A stretch of 64,000 nucleotides of DNA from Bremerella cremea (GCF_003335505.1 NZ_QPEX01000039.1:1-64000), one strand, 5' to 3'. Shown: positions 36,293-44,539, counted from the stretch's first letter. Notes: generated from the sequence alone by a model not told the origin. Made by a program: numbers and translations.

Positions 36293-37240
36293 TTGAACGA
36301 TTCGAAAAACGTAGCCCACGTTTACCGCGAGGTCACCAACGCCGCCATTTTGGGTTTGGTGGTCAATTTCCTGCTGGGGGTCGTCAAGCTAATTGGCGGT
36401 ATCGTAGGGAATTCGTTTGCCTTGATTGCCGACTCGGTGAACTCAATTGGCGATGTCATCACGACGGTGATTGTGTTGTTCGCGCTGCGTGTCGCCCAGA
36501 TGCCGCCGGACGAAGAGCATCCGTATGGACATACCCGCGCCGAGGCAATCGCTGCCTCGAACGTGGCACTGCTAGTGATTGTTTCGGCGTTGTTTGTCGC
36601 TTGGGAAGCTGTGCAAAGAATTGGCGTGGGGCACGCGATTCCAGCGACTTGGACCTTATGGATCGCTGGCAGCAACGTGCTGATCAAGGAAGCGTTGTAT
36701 CAATACAAAGTCCGCATCGGTCGGCGGACCAATTCCGCCGCGATCATTGCCAATGCCTGGGATCATCGGAGCGACGCTCTTTGTTCGCTGGCCGTGCTGA
36801 TTGGCTTAGGGGCGATTCGTTTCGGCGGTCCTTCCCTGATGTGGGCGGACGAAGCCGCTTCGCTCGTTGTGGCCGCCGCAATTGTGTGGTCTGCCACGCA
36901 ACTATTCCGGGCCAGCGCCAGCGAACTGATGGACGTTCAAGCCAATCCAGACTTGGTCCAGCAGATACACCAGCAATCGTTAACTGTGCCTGGCGTGAAA
37001 GATGTGGAAACGTTGTGGGTCCGCAAGAGTGGTCTGGAGTACTTCGCCGATATCCATATCGAAGTCGATCCGCAGATGTCGGTTGCCGAAGGACATCAGA
37101 TCGGGCACCACGTCAAAGATCACCTGCTCGAACAATTCGCCACCCTCCGCGACGTGCTGGTCCACCTAGAACCGCACGGCCACGCGCAGCTACACAAGCA
37201 ACAAGCAGCAAGTGCTGCTCAGCACGATTCTGCAAAATAG
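36293..37240 (+). CDS. cation diffusion facilitator (zinc/iron efflux) transporter
   Basis: About 315 residues. Six-helix CDF core with metal sites in ALIADSVNSIGDV (helix 2) and NAWDHRSDALCS (helix 5, HxxxD), and the signature HPYGHTRAEAI between. A cytoplasmic C-terminal domain follows (VPGVKDVETLWVRKSGLEYF, DIHIEVDPQMSVAEGHQIGH). The D..D/H..D set suits Zn2+ transport. The ATG giving MAVFPV upstream is out of frame; the best in-frame starts are TTG at 36293 or 36275, just ahead of the first helix. Start not settled. Confidence 0.88.
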   Translation: MNDSKNVAHVYREVTNAAILGLVVNFLLGVVKLIGGIVGNSFALIADSVNSIGDVITTVIVLFALRVAQMPPDEEHPYGHTRAEAIAASNVALLVIVSALFVAWEAVQRIGVGHAIPATWTLWIAGSNVLIKEALYQYKVRIGRRTNSAAIIANAWDHRSDALCSLAVLIGLGAIRFGGPSLMWADEAASLVVAAAIVWSATQLFRASASELMDVQANPDLVQQIHQQSLTVPGVKDVETLWVRKSGLEYFADIHIEVDPQMSVAEGHQIGHHVKDHLLEQFATLRDVLVHLEPHGHAQLHKQQAASAAQHDSAK

Positions 37241-37387
37241 CCCAGGCAGCTGATTAGGGCGTTCTTCCCTCGGGATCGCAGCCCCAGTAAGCAAAGCTTG
37301 CGGCTTTCTCTTGGCAATACGAAAAAGCCTCGAACTCCGGGGCACCCGAGGGGAGAGGTATTGCAGGTTTTCTAGCCAACGAATCCT

Positions 37388-37523
37388 CGGTGTGCTTCCT
37401 ATGTCCGTGTGCCTCCTAAATCGGTGTGCCTCCTAAATCGGTGTGCCTCCTAAATCGGTGTGCCTCCTAAATCGGTGTGCCTCCTAAATCGGTGTGCCTC
37501 CTAAATCGGTGTGCCACCTAAAT
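37388..37523. repeat. 17-bp tandem repeat, 8 units
   Basis: Eight consecutive units of CGGTGTGCCTCCTAAAT. The first two and the last are slightly different (CGGTGTGCTTCCTATGT, CCGTGTGCCTCCTAAAT, CGGTGTGCCACCTAAAT); the central five are identical. The array runs directly into an R3 palindrome whose first bases (CGGTGTGCCAC) continue the unit. Confidence 0.95.
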
Positions 37524-37552
37524 CGGTGTGCCACGGGCGTCCCGCCCGTGCC
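37524..37552. repeat. R3 palindrome after the tandem array
   Basis: CGGTGTGCCACGGGCGTCCC GCCCGTGCC. A perfect CACGGGCG/CGCCCGTG hairpin core. Confidence 0.85.
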
Positions 37553-37608
37553 GGTGCTGCATCGTGATCCGTAGCCAGCCGAGCCTGTTTTTCGGGGCAG
37601 AAAAATTA

Positions 37609-37812
37609 TTACTGGCGTTGAGTCCCAACCAGTTGCCACAAAGCTAAATAGGCTCGCCAGAACAGAACGAAAGCCAGGATGCAGATCACTAAGGCAATAT
37701 CTTACTGCACATAGATTTCTAAAAAGCGTCTTCCCAAGATCACGATCCATAAGCCCAACACAAACACGGCGACATGACAGCAGATAACTAGAAGAGACGA
37801 ATGGAACTTCAT
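37609..37812 (-). pseudogene. small two-helix membrane ORF broken by an in-frame stop
   Basis: From the ATG at 37812 the frame encodes MKFHSSLLVICCHVAVFVLG plus LWIVILGRRFLEIYVQ, then TAA, and continues in the same frame as DIALVICILAFVLFWRAYLA LWQLVGTQRQ to a second stop. Both halves look like single membrane helices with charged ends. Together they would form a 66-residue two-helix protein. The first half alone (36 residues) might be a functional small protein after the PepSY gene. Confidence 0.4.
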
Positions 37813-37901
37813 GGGCTCTGCGGAATGAATCCGCCTCGAAGCGGTTTCAGTTTGTCGATGAGGCCTGGGCATTGGTTTCAGATACGAACCAAGCGAATTA
37901 C

Positions 37902-39098
37902 TTATAAGGACGAACGGACGGCCGCACGCCTCTCCACGCTCGCGGCTTTCCTGACCTTCGAGCGTTTCTTCCGCCACCATAACAGAAATCCGGTCACGTA
38001 TAAAATCGCTGGTATCAGCCCCGCGACGCAAAAGAGGCAGCGGCCCACGATGCCAAAAACATCGCCGTTGTGAAGGGGAACTTGAAGCCGGAAGTAGGTA
38101 TCCGCAAAGGTAAACGCTTCCCAGTCGCGGGTGGCCAGTACCTCGCCGCTGTACTGATCGAGCCAAATTCGTCCTGAACCACGAAGCTGCTCAAACTCGC
38201 CGGGCTGACGCAAGAATACCTTATACGTCCCTGTCGCTCCCTCTGGTAAATCAACATGGAACAACTCGGCACCCGGCATCCTTTGCAAAGCCAACTCAAC
38301 GGCTCGATCCGGAGTCAACGTTTGTTGATCATCTTGCATTCGGGTGGAGACAATGTTCTTAGGGGGCGGCGTCTCGCTGGAAAAAATATGCACAATCGGC
38401 TTCACCAACGAAGGCAACCCTAGATAAACGCCGGTAAAGGAAATCAGTAGCAATGGCAACGTCCCTCCGAGTCCCATCACTTTGTGCAAATCGAAGTTGA
38501 ACTTAGTACGACGAACTCCAAACGCGATGCGCGATCCTCCCTTGAGCAGCGGCCACCATAACAGTATCCCTGAAACGAGTAGCGTTAGTGCCGACAACGC
38601 GACAATGCCCATGATCGTTCGCCCGGACCAACCAGTTAGCAAACGGGCATGCAGGTCATAGATCCACTCAATCAGCCCGCTGTTCCTGGGACGCTGTCCC
38701 AAGGTTTCACCGGTAACAGGATCGACAAAAACTTCCACAGGACGTGGCCTGGGCTTCCCTGCGATGGACGGGGTGAAGCGAACCATAAAGACTTCCGCTT
38801 CATGGCGTGGTACCGCAATCCGATCGATCTTCCCGAGATCAGCATGACGTGGCTGCACGCGTTCGACCAAGGCTTCGAGCGAGATTCGCTGCCCCCGATT
38901 GTCAGTCTGCATTATCTCGTGATTTAGCAGCGTATCGAGCGGTTTCTCAAATACGAGAATGCTGCCGGTCAAGCCAGCTAGTGCAAACAACAACCCAGCC
39001 GTTAAGCCCAATAGTTGGTGTGCCTTCAACCAGATTCGCCGCAAGTTTCGTTTCATCAAAATGGTCTTGTCAGGTCTGCGACGGGGGCGACTAGTCAT
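37902..39098 (-). CDS. PepSY-associated TM helix protein (PiuB-like)
   Basis: 398 residues. Helix 1 lies in WLKAHQLLGLTAGLLFALAG, with a PepSY-like periplasmic segment and further helices (TIMGIVALSALTLLVSGILL, GIVGRCLFCVAGLIPAILYV). The histidines in HQLLGL, DLHARL, DLHKVMG and the helix end LLWW are typical of iron-regulated PiuB-type proteins that are thought to reduce ferric siderophores. Overlaps the preceding lipoprotein stop by 8 bp if M1 is used; M15 (39056) is also possible. Co-transcription with the upstream DUF1559/lipoprotein pair is likely. Confidence 0.88.
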   Translation of the reverse strand: MTSRPRRRPDKTILMKRNLRRIWLKAHQLLGLTAGLLFALAGLTGSILVFEKPLDTLLNHEIMQTDNRGQRISLEALVERVQPRHADLGKIDRIAVPRHEAEVFMVRFTPSIAGKPRPRPVEVFVDPVTGETLGQRPRNSGLIEWIYDLHARLLTGWSGRTIMGIVALSALTLLVSGILLWWPLLKGGSRIAFGVRRTKFNFDLHKVMGLGGTLPLLLISFTGVYLGLPSLVKPIVHIFSSETPPPKNIVSTRMQDDQQTLTPDRAVELALQRMPGAELFHVDLPEGATGTYKVFLRQPGEFEQLRGSGRIWLDQYSGEVLATRDWEAFTFADTYFRLQVPLHNGDVFGIVGRCLFCVAGLIPAILYVTGFLLWWRKKRSKVRKAASVERRAAVRSSL

Positions 39099-39552
39099 CG
39101 GCCCGAGGTGGTTCGGTCAGCCACTGGGCAGGCACTTCCAGATTGATCGGTGGCATTGTCAGGTCTTCATCGGAAACGGTAACGCGATGCTCTGACTTGC
39201 TGGGATCGATGAATCGATTACGGAACAAGTCTTTGCCGGAGGTGTAATCGCCTGAAGCCCTGAGAAATGTCACGATATACTCGCCAGCCACCACGCCATC
39301 CCCGTCTCCGGAAGTCGACATCGCAAAGCGACCCTCGGCGTTGGTATGTCCCACGGGATTGGCAGCAGCTCTCTGAATTGTCGGGTCGGTATGTTGAAAC
39401 CGGACAATGACCCGCTCTAACGGCTTCCCATTAACGGTGATGACGCCGTTCACTTTGTGCTTGACCAAACCATCGTCATGAGGCGCCGCGTAGCACCCGG
39501 TAATAAGACATGCCCCCATTCCCCACAACAATAGCCGACTCACCAATGACAT
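39091..39552 (-). CDS. lipoprotein with carboxypeptidase-regulatory-like domain
   Basis: 153 residues from the ATG at 39552 (MSLVSRLLLWGMGACLITGC), lipobox ITGC. Beta-sandwich domain with GVITVNGKPLERVIVRFQHT and GHTNAEGRFAMSTSGDG, the same plan as the protein at 34007-34450. It lies about 65 bp behind a DUF1559 gene and overlaps the PepSY gene, so the three are probably one transcript. Confidence 0.8.
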   Translation of the reverse strand: MSLVSRLLLWGMGACLITGCYAAPHDDGLVKHKVNGVITVNGKPLERVIVRFQHTDPTIQRAAANPVGHTNAEGRFAMSTSGDGDGVVAGEYIVTFLRASGDYTSGKDLFRNRFIDPSKSEHRVTVSDEDLTMPPINLEVPAQWLTEPPRADD

Positions 39553-39617
39553 CCACTTTCCCTTTGCAACCCTTAGATCGGTTCGTCCCCGTTCCGATGA
39601 AACCGCCAAGCAACAAA

Positions 39618-40550
39618 CTAAAACTCACCCAGCGGTTGCCCATCTTGAATGGTGACTAACCGTTCGATCAGCGTATAGTCGGTGGTTTCTGCCACAAATC
39701 GCGTTGAGCCATCCCCGAGCACAGCCATTGCTCCCCCTGGATGCCAACTGTAAAGATTGGAACCGGCCGAGTTGCAATTGATCAGGCAATTGCCCCCGTA
39801 TTGCGTTAGCCCATCGTAAGAGAACCCGCGAAACGAAATACGATTCTGCCCGGCCCAGTGATGGAAGCGATCTTTCAAATCATTACCAGCAAGGTATTGT
39901 CGCTTGGCATCGAAAACCTTCGGACCACCGCAGACTTCCCCCACCATCAACGAATTCGAAAGCCCGTCGGTTACATCACGAAAACGCTTCGAGACCTCTC
40001 CCTTGTAGTCCATCATTCCGGTCGTATAAGTCGAACCATCGTAGGTGTGCGACGAGGCCGAATACTCGCAGACACCAGCTCTGTATGGATCGCCAGCAGC
40101 GGTGTCGTTCGCATAGTCTCCGGTCGTGGTCCAGGCTTCCACTTCCGCAATTGGTGAAGAAGGACACTTGTAGGCACTGATGGGCGTTCTATTCAGGGCA
40201 GCGTTAGGGGCCACGCCAAAATTCACGTTTTCGTTCCACGCTTCAGCAATATTGTTTTGCTCGATAAACGGCAACAACGCTCGTGACCAACTTGCCAACG
40301 CTCGCTTTGGCTTTTCGCCTGCGACGGTCATCTGCGTGATCGGCAGGCGGCGATACGTATCGTGGTAGTTGTGCAGCCCTAGGCCAAGCTGCTTCATGTT
40401 GTTACTGCAACTGATACGGCGAGCCGCTTCCCGTGCTTGCTGGACTGCTGGCAACAACAAAGCAATCAAAACGCCAATGATAGCGATCACCACCAAGAGT
40501 TCGACAAGCGTAAAACCTCGATGAAAATTAAAGCGACGTGGATTAGCCAT
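39618..40550 (-). CDS. DUF1559 protein with pilin-type N-terminus
   Basis: 310 residues. The N-terminal pilin helix is RGFTLVELLVVIAIIGVLIA, followed by QQAREAARRISCSNNMKQLG. The central region has YKCPSSP and the C-terminus NLYSWHPGGAMAVLGDGSTR, the family's closing motif. Clearly diverged from the protein at 34706-35656. First gene of a likely three-gene unit DUF1559-lipoprotein-PepSY, which links this pair to possible iron handling by context only. Confidence 0.92.
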   Translation of the reverse strand: MANPRRFNFHRGFTLVELLVVIAIIGVLIALLLPAVQQAREAARRISCSNNMKQLGLGLHNYHDTYRRLPITQMTVAGEKPKRALASWSRALLPFIEQNNIAEAWNENVNFGVAPNAALNRTPISAYKCPSSPIAEVEAWTTTGDYANDTAAGDPYRAGVCEYSASSHTYDGSTYTTGMMDYKGEVSKRFRDVTDGLSNSLMVGEVCGGPKVFDAKRQYLAGNDLKDRFHHWAGQNRISFRGFSYDGLTQYGGNCLINCNSAGSNLYSWHPGGAMAVLGDGSTRFVAETTDYTLIERLVTIQDGQPLGEF

Positions 40551-41195
40551 CGCGATAAACCTCTTCAGAAGCTGGTTGGAATGCCTTGGGAGTTTTGCAG
40601 CAGCGGAACATTGCCCCCCTACCTACAAAAACACAAATAAAACTGAGACTCGATATCAGTACATGAGCGTAGGCACCCTCTCGCATCTACACAACCCGTC
40701 AGCCCCCTAAAAACATGAAAAGCTGCCGATAATAAGAAGATTTCGAAGAGGAATTGATAGGCGTGGCCTAGACCGATCTCCCTCATAAGCGGCAAGGAAG
40801 CCCCTGACAGTCGGTACCTAGCATGCTTCGCCAGGAGCTGCAGGAAGTGCGGGCTTTGCTATGCATTGCTGCGGCGCGTTCACCAAGCGAGCGTACCTGG
40901 CGGTATCATTCCAGTGAAAGATTGGTGTTCGTTGGGACTAGCCAGCTTTTGTTTCTTAGCAGGCCGATTCCTAATCAAGGGTAAGGGGCTTCCAGAAAGG
41001 TGGCGTAATTTGGCAGGGGCCAATGGATCGAAACTCTTTTTTCCACCAAGTTGAAAAACAATGTCCAAGATTCGTCATCCGCCAACGAATCCCTTGCGAA
41101 AAACGAGCCAGCGGTTTGCGTCCATCACAGCGGATTGCTGCGGCACATTGTTAGGCTAACGACTATTTAACGCATCATGTTTGGGAGCAACGCAG
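40551..41195. other. 645-bp gap, nothing convincing
   Basis: Short overlapping frames on both strands (for example 40866-41068) have no family resemblance and no ribosome site. No repeat family seen. The left edge should carry the DUF1559 promoter. Confidence 0.45.
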
Positions 41196-41372
41196 ATGAA
41201 ATTAATGTATCGCGTATGGTGGGCTTTCCTCGGTTTGGCCTCGGCGGCCCTGGGCATTTATTTGGTGGCGGTCGATCCCACCATGCGCGTCACCGGCCTC
41301 ATCTGCGCCCCCATCGGCCTGGCCATCTTCGCGATTCAGGTCTACATGATCACCACACGCGGCAACCGTTAA
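41196..41372 (+). CDS. small membrane protein, two helices
   Basis: 58 residues from the ATG at 41196: MKLMYRVWWAFLGLASAALG, then a short loop DPTMRVTG and a second helix LICAPIGLAIFAIQVYMI ending in TTRGNR. Balanced hydrophobic helices and a positive C-terminus suggest a genuine small inner-membrane protein. Family not recognised. Confidence 0.6.
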   Translation: MKLMYRVWWAFLGLASAALGIYLVAVDPTMRVTGLICAPIGLAIFAIQVYMITTRGNR

Positions 41373-41434
41373 CCGCCATGAACATCGGCCAGGGCCAGAA
41401 GCGAAGCCAGACCAGCGAAGAAGAAGCCCAGTTT

Positions 41435-41515
41435 CGTAAGATGCGTCTCGCTGCATCAGAGTTTGCTGAAACGTTTTGCCGATGCAAATCGCGTGGCAAT
41501 GCAGCACGTTGCCTG
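41435..41515. repeat. R2 repeat fragment
   Basis: GCGTCTCGCTGCATCAGAGT TTGCTGAAACGTTTTGCC followed by AATCGCGTGGCAATGCAGCA. It corresponds to the right half of R2 in inverse orientation. Confidence 0.5.
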
Positions 41516-41561
41516 GTACATTTCAATGTGTTGAATGCCTGTGAACTAGGCTGTCAGTGCC

Positions 41562-41733
41562 GTAGACTGGGTTAGCGCCAGCGTAACCCAGCGAAAGCAA
41601 ACCGGCGACTGCTTGCCGCACCGCATTGTTGATTCAAACCAAGCGGCGGGGCTTGGTTGCCAAGGGAGAGGTGCCGATTGTTGGATGCCTCGAAATGATA
41701 TCGCTGGGTTACGCTGACGCTAACCCAGCCTAC
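41562..41733. repeat. R5 MITE-like element, 172 bp
   Basis: Inverted ends: GTAGACTGGGTTAGCGCCAG CGTAACCCAGCGA and TCGCTGGGTTACGCTGACGC TAACCCAGCCTAC (31 of 33 pair). Each end is itself a palindrome around GTTAGCG..CGTAAC. The right end lies directly against the truncated Hint domain of the next cassette. Confidence 0.88.
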
Positions 41734-41744
41734 TATATTGGCAA

Positions 41745-42239
41745 TTGGAGAGAGACTGGATCGGCAAGACGCTTGCCATTGAGCGGATCGAAATACGCGA
41801 GGGAGAACATCGGGTCTACCATCTTGAAGTTCACGGAGAGCATTTTAATCCGGTGACATCCAGCGGATTATTGGTACATAATTCATGTACCAGCCCTAAT
41901 ACCTTGCAACCAGGCTCACATGCAGGAGAATCTGTGCCGGCTCGCGGGCCAGCCCGCGACTTTACGGCAGCGGAGCGAGCGGAAATCAATCGGATAGGAA
42001 ATGAAACCGGCTGTCATACGTGCGGAACAAAGAATCCCGGCACACGTTCAGGAAACTCTGTCCCCGATCATCAGCCACCGAATCAAATGAATCCAACGAT
42101 TGCCCCTCAGCAGTTATATCTCCATTGCCTTGACGGTAGCAGAATCCAAGGTGGGCAAATTCGGGCTACCCAACTGCAGGGAGCAGCTAGACTGATACTC
42201 TTCAACGATCATCGTGTGGTACGTTTGACCAATGCCTGA
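41745..42239 (+). pseudogene. cassette 1 toxin tip: Hint tail plus Cys/His nuclease-like domain
   Basis: The frame opens inside a Hint autoprocessing domain (IGKTLAIERIEIREGEHRVY, then VTSSGLLVHNSC, where VHN is the splice end). No ATG-initiated toxin exists: the rest was lost at an R5 element. After the Hint end comes a toxin domain: DFTAAERAEINRIGNETGCH, TCGTKNPGTRSGNSVPDHQP PNQMNP and YLHCLDGSRIQGGQ. CxxC, DH and a later C resemble zinc-containing HNH-like nuclease toxins. The second CxxC of that module reads CLDGS, so it may be defective. An Imm21-like gene follows 35 bp downstream. Confidence 0.68.
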
Positions 42240-42274
42240 ATACTCTGCTTTGATTCCTTGCTGAGACCCTAAAG

Positions 42275-42781
42275 ATGCGTTGGTTTAATACCGCAGGTGG
42301 ACCATTTGTCATTTTGCCCATTGAGATACTTCCGACTTGGGGAGGTTTTGAAGAGTCTTCTTTTGCCGGATTCGCTTCCCCAGATTACGACGAAGCATGT
42401 CAGATTTTGGATTTTGTTGGGGTAATCTCGAATGGAAGGGATTCAGCATTGGTCTTGGCCGACGAACCACACCAAACAGCGATTCGCGTAACAAGCAGTG
42501 GAATTCTTTTGATTCGCTGGATCCATGCAGCCAGTGAATCAAAAGTATTGGATGCCATCCAGGAAATAGGCGAAAATAGCTTTGTCCTAGATAAATACCT
42601 GGATATACGATCGAGCGAAATGGTAATGTTCGATTCTGCGATTCCTGGATCCTCAGTTAACGTAGACGATTGGGGGCGATTTTCGCTTTCGATGGGAAGG
42701 AATGTGATCGAAACGGTCGAGTATTCAGGCGAGGAGACCTGTATTATCCTGCACCGGATAAGATTGAGTTCTGAATCTTGA
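42275..42781 (+). CDS. Imm21-like immunity protein
   Basis: 168 residues. The N-terminus WFNTAGGPFVILPIEILPTW matches the opening of immunity protein family 21 (W.~~GGP~~~l......W~G), followed by SPDYDEACQILDFVGVISNG and SALVLADEP, also as in that family. Family membership is from memory of the motif. It should neutralise the toxin tip just upstream, which keeps the usual toxin-then-immunity order. Intact reading frame with no stops. Confidence 0.72.
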   Translation: MRWFNTAGGPFVILPIEILPTWGGFEESSFAGFASPDYDEACQILDFVGVISNGRDSALVLADEPHQTAIRVTSSGILLIRWIHAASESKVLDAIQEIGENSFVLDKYLDIRSSEMVMFDSAIPGSSVNVDDWGRFSLSMGRNVIETVEYSGEETCIILHRIRLSSES

Positions 42782-42799
42782 ACAACGTTCTACGTTTGA

Positions 42800-42940
42800 A
42801 TCGCATTGCGTGATGGAAAAGGGCGAGCCCATGAGTTGATTCGTCGTGCCAGCGATCCGATTAGTTCAATTTCGCCAAACGATCTTGTGCCCGTCACGGA
42901 CTACACTCGGGATTTGTCAATGTTCCTCGATTTGGACTGA
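42800..42940 (+). pseudogene. cassette 2: C-terminal remnant of an unknown toxin domain
   Basis: An open frame with no start codon of its own reads IALRDGKGRAHELIRRASDP ISSISPNDLVPVTDYTRDLS MFLDLD before TGA. The well-ordered charged composition, and its position seven bases before an ATG-initiated small gene, suggest the tail of a toxin domain whose upstream part is lost. No catalytic motif can be named. Confidence 0.45.
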
Positions 42941-42947
42941 TGGTCTT

Positions 42948-43241
42948 ATGGAACCCAAATACTCCGATGCCGAAGCGTTGACTATTGATAAACTGCATTG
43001 GCTTCTTTACCTGGCATTGATTGAAATTCGTCACCAAGGACGAGAACTCCACAATTCATCCGTATTCGGATTGGCAAATCTATTTCACGCAACGCCGTTG
43101 ATATTGGCGAAAGCCGCTAGGGGCGAGTCGAGCTATCAAGAGGTGATGCAGTCGCTACTAGACAAAGCAAAAGAGTTGAACTGCAACTCTTGGATTCACA
43201 ACGGGATCGCACAAATGAGCAAGGATTCCGCAGACGACTAG
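42948..43241 (+). CDS. small helical protein, probable immunity protein of cassette 2
   Basis: 97 residues from the ATG at 42948; the longer frame starting at 42846 overlaps the toxin remnant and is not used. Mostly helical (IDKLHWLLYLALIEIRHQGR, VFGLANLFHATPLILAKAAR). Directly follows a toxin-like tail and precedes another cassette, so an immunity role is likely by position. No family recognised. Confidence 0.6.
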   Translation: MEPKYSDAEALTIDKLHWLLYLALIEIRHQGRELHNSSVFGLANLFHATPLILAKAARGESSYQEVMQSLLDKAKELNCNSWIHNGIAQMSKDSADD

Positions 43242-43261
43242 TGGTTCATTCAAGCTGAATC

Positions 43262-43934
43262 GACGACCCGGCTTGGGTGGTTGGCGTTGCAGATTCTCCA
43301 GCGATTGCCAAGGGAACCGGAACCACTCGGCGTCACCGAAAACCATCCCATTTGGTCGGAAGATCGATTGGACTACGTACCAGCTGGCGAACGGACAGTC
43401 GGGGAACGCTTAGATGCTTCGGGGACCATCGCGGCAATCAAGCGGATCGAAGAACGAGAGGGAGATCATCGGGTTTACAATTTAGAGGTACAAGGGGATC
43501 ACGTTTGTCGAATCACCTCAAGCGGTTTGTTCGTTCAAAATACTTGCGTTGATTCGCCGTATCAAGTTCATATTAATCCCCATACACGAAAAGGCCCGAT
43601 GGCGATTGATACCTCCGTTTTCCGCTCTGGTGAAGCTACTTTAAATGGAGGGGTTCGCAACGCTCGCTCCTTCTGGTGAAGCTGGAAGAAGACCTATGGT
43701 GATACACTCAGCGAAGCTAACAAGGAGGCAATAAAAAGTGGCCGTTCGCCGGTGGTAGATGAAACTTGGGTAAAATAGTTTCCTGAGCACGCTCCGTATG
43801 AAGGGGAGACTCTTGTGCATCACCACCTAGACTACGGCCCCAATGCCATTCCCTGGCCGGAAACAGTACACTCACATCAGCCAGGTTGGGAATTTGGCAT
43901 CCAGAACATGCAGGGGGAAGTTAATTTTATATGA
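43262..43934 (+). pseudogene. cassette 3 toxin tip: Hint tail plus HHH nuclease-like domain, two in-frame stops
   Basis: Begins with VADSPAIAKGTG of a Hint domain, then loses 71 bp relative to the copy at 44710 between 8-bp direct repeats GAACCGGA, changing frame. It resumes LGVTENHPIWSEDRLDY and Hint end ITSSGLFVQN. The toxin domain reads in one frame through two stops: GGVRNARSFW(TGA)SWKKTYGDTLSEANK, GRSPVVDETWVK(TAG)FPEHAPYEG, then LVHHHLDYGPNAIPWPETVH and HQPGWEFG. The HHH motif suggests an HNH-type nuclease. Its terminal TGA overlaps the ATG of the next gene (ATGA). Confidence 0.75.
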
Positions 43935-44539
43935 TCACGAGTTTGGATGAATTGGTTGCGTACTCGGAATCCCAGGCTGAAGAACTGCCAGCCTTGAAGG
44001 ATCGGATCTTGCTTAAGCGGCCAGGCAGCGAAAAGGAAGAAGCTGATCGCTTAACCGTATTGCTGCCCCAACTGCCGTCCAGTTACGTGTCGGTAGCGGA
44101 AGAGATTGACTTGCTTGGTGTATCGATAGGTTTTTTCGAACTATCGCCGACCTCAACACCTGGTGTCAGTCTCAGCGAAAAGCTTCTGCGATGCAATAAA
44201 GACGCTGGGATGCGAAGCATTTTCGAAAGAGACGGTGTCTATCAAATAGGAAGCTGGGATGCGGATCCGGTAGCCGTGGCTATCACGTCAGGATCTTTTC
44301 AGCATGGTCAGGTTGTTAAATACTCAGTTGGAAATCCAGCGTTGACGCCTGAGTCTCTTGCTGATTCATTTGAGCAGTTTTTATGCATTGCCGGAAGCCT
44401 TGACGAAATACGTGCTAAATATGCGGACGAAGATGATCCGAGCGAAGGGATAGGCGATTTTGAGGACGGTTTCGAAGAAGTCGCTCCACCTAATTACCTT
44501 GCTGCCTGGAGGAAGATTGCCGAAGTAGTGTTGAGCTAG
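43931..44539 (+). CDS. SUKH (SMI1/KNR4)-like immunity protein
   Basis: 202 residues. The segment LPSSYVSVAEEIDLLGVSIG FFELSP resembles the central motif of the SMI1/KNR4 (SUKH) fold, a broad-range immunity module. The C-terminal half carries an acidic stretch (YADEDDPSEGIGDFEDGFEE). The start overlaps the toxin remnant's stop as ATGA, so the two genes were translationally coupled. The reading frame is open although the toxin is broken. Confidence 0.65.
   Translation: MITSLDELVAYSESQAEELPALKDRILLKRPGSEKEEADRLTVLLPQLPSSYVSVAEEIDLLGVSIGFFELSPTSTPGVSLSEKLLRCNKDAGMRSIFERDGVYQIGSWDADPVAVAITSGSFQHGQVVKYSVGNPALTPESLADSFEQFLCIAGSLDEIRAKYADEDDPSEGIGDFEDGFEEVAPPNYLAAWRKIAEVVLS

Noticed and set aside
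37388..37523. Possible CRISPR-like array
   Set aside because: Units are 17 bp in direct contact without unique spacers; it is a simple tandem repeat.
43677..43791. TGA and TAG in cassette 3 as recoded codons (selenocysteine or suppressor)
   Set aside because: Two different stop codons, an upstream 71-bp deletion and no SECIS-like element make ordinary decay far more likely.
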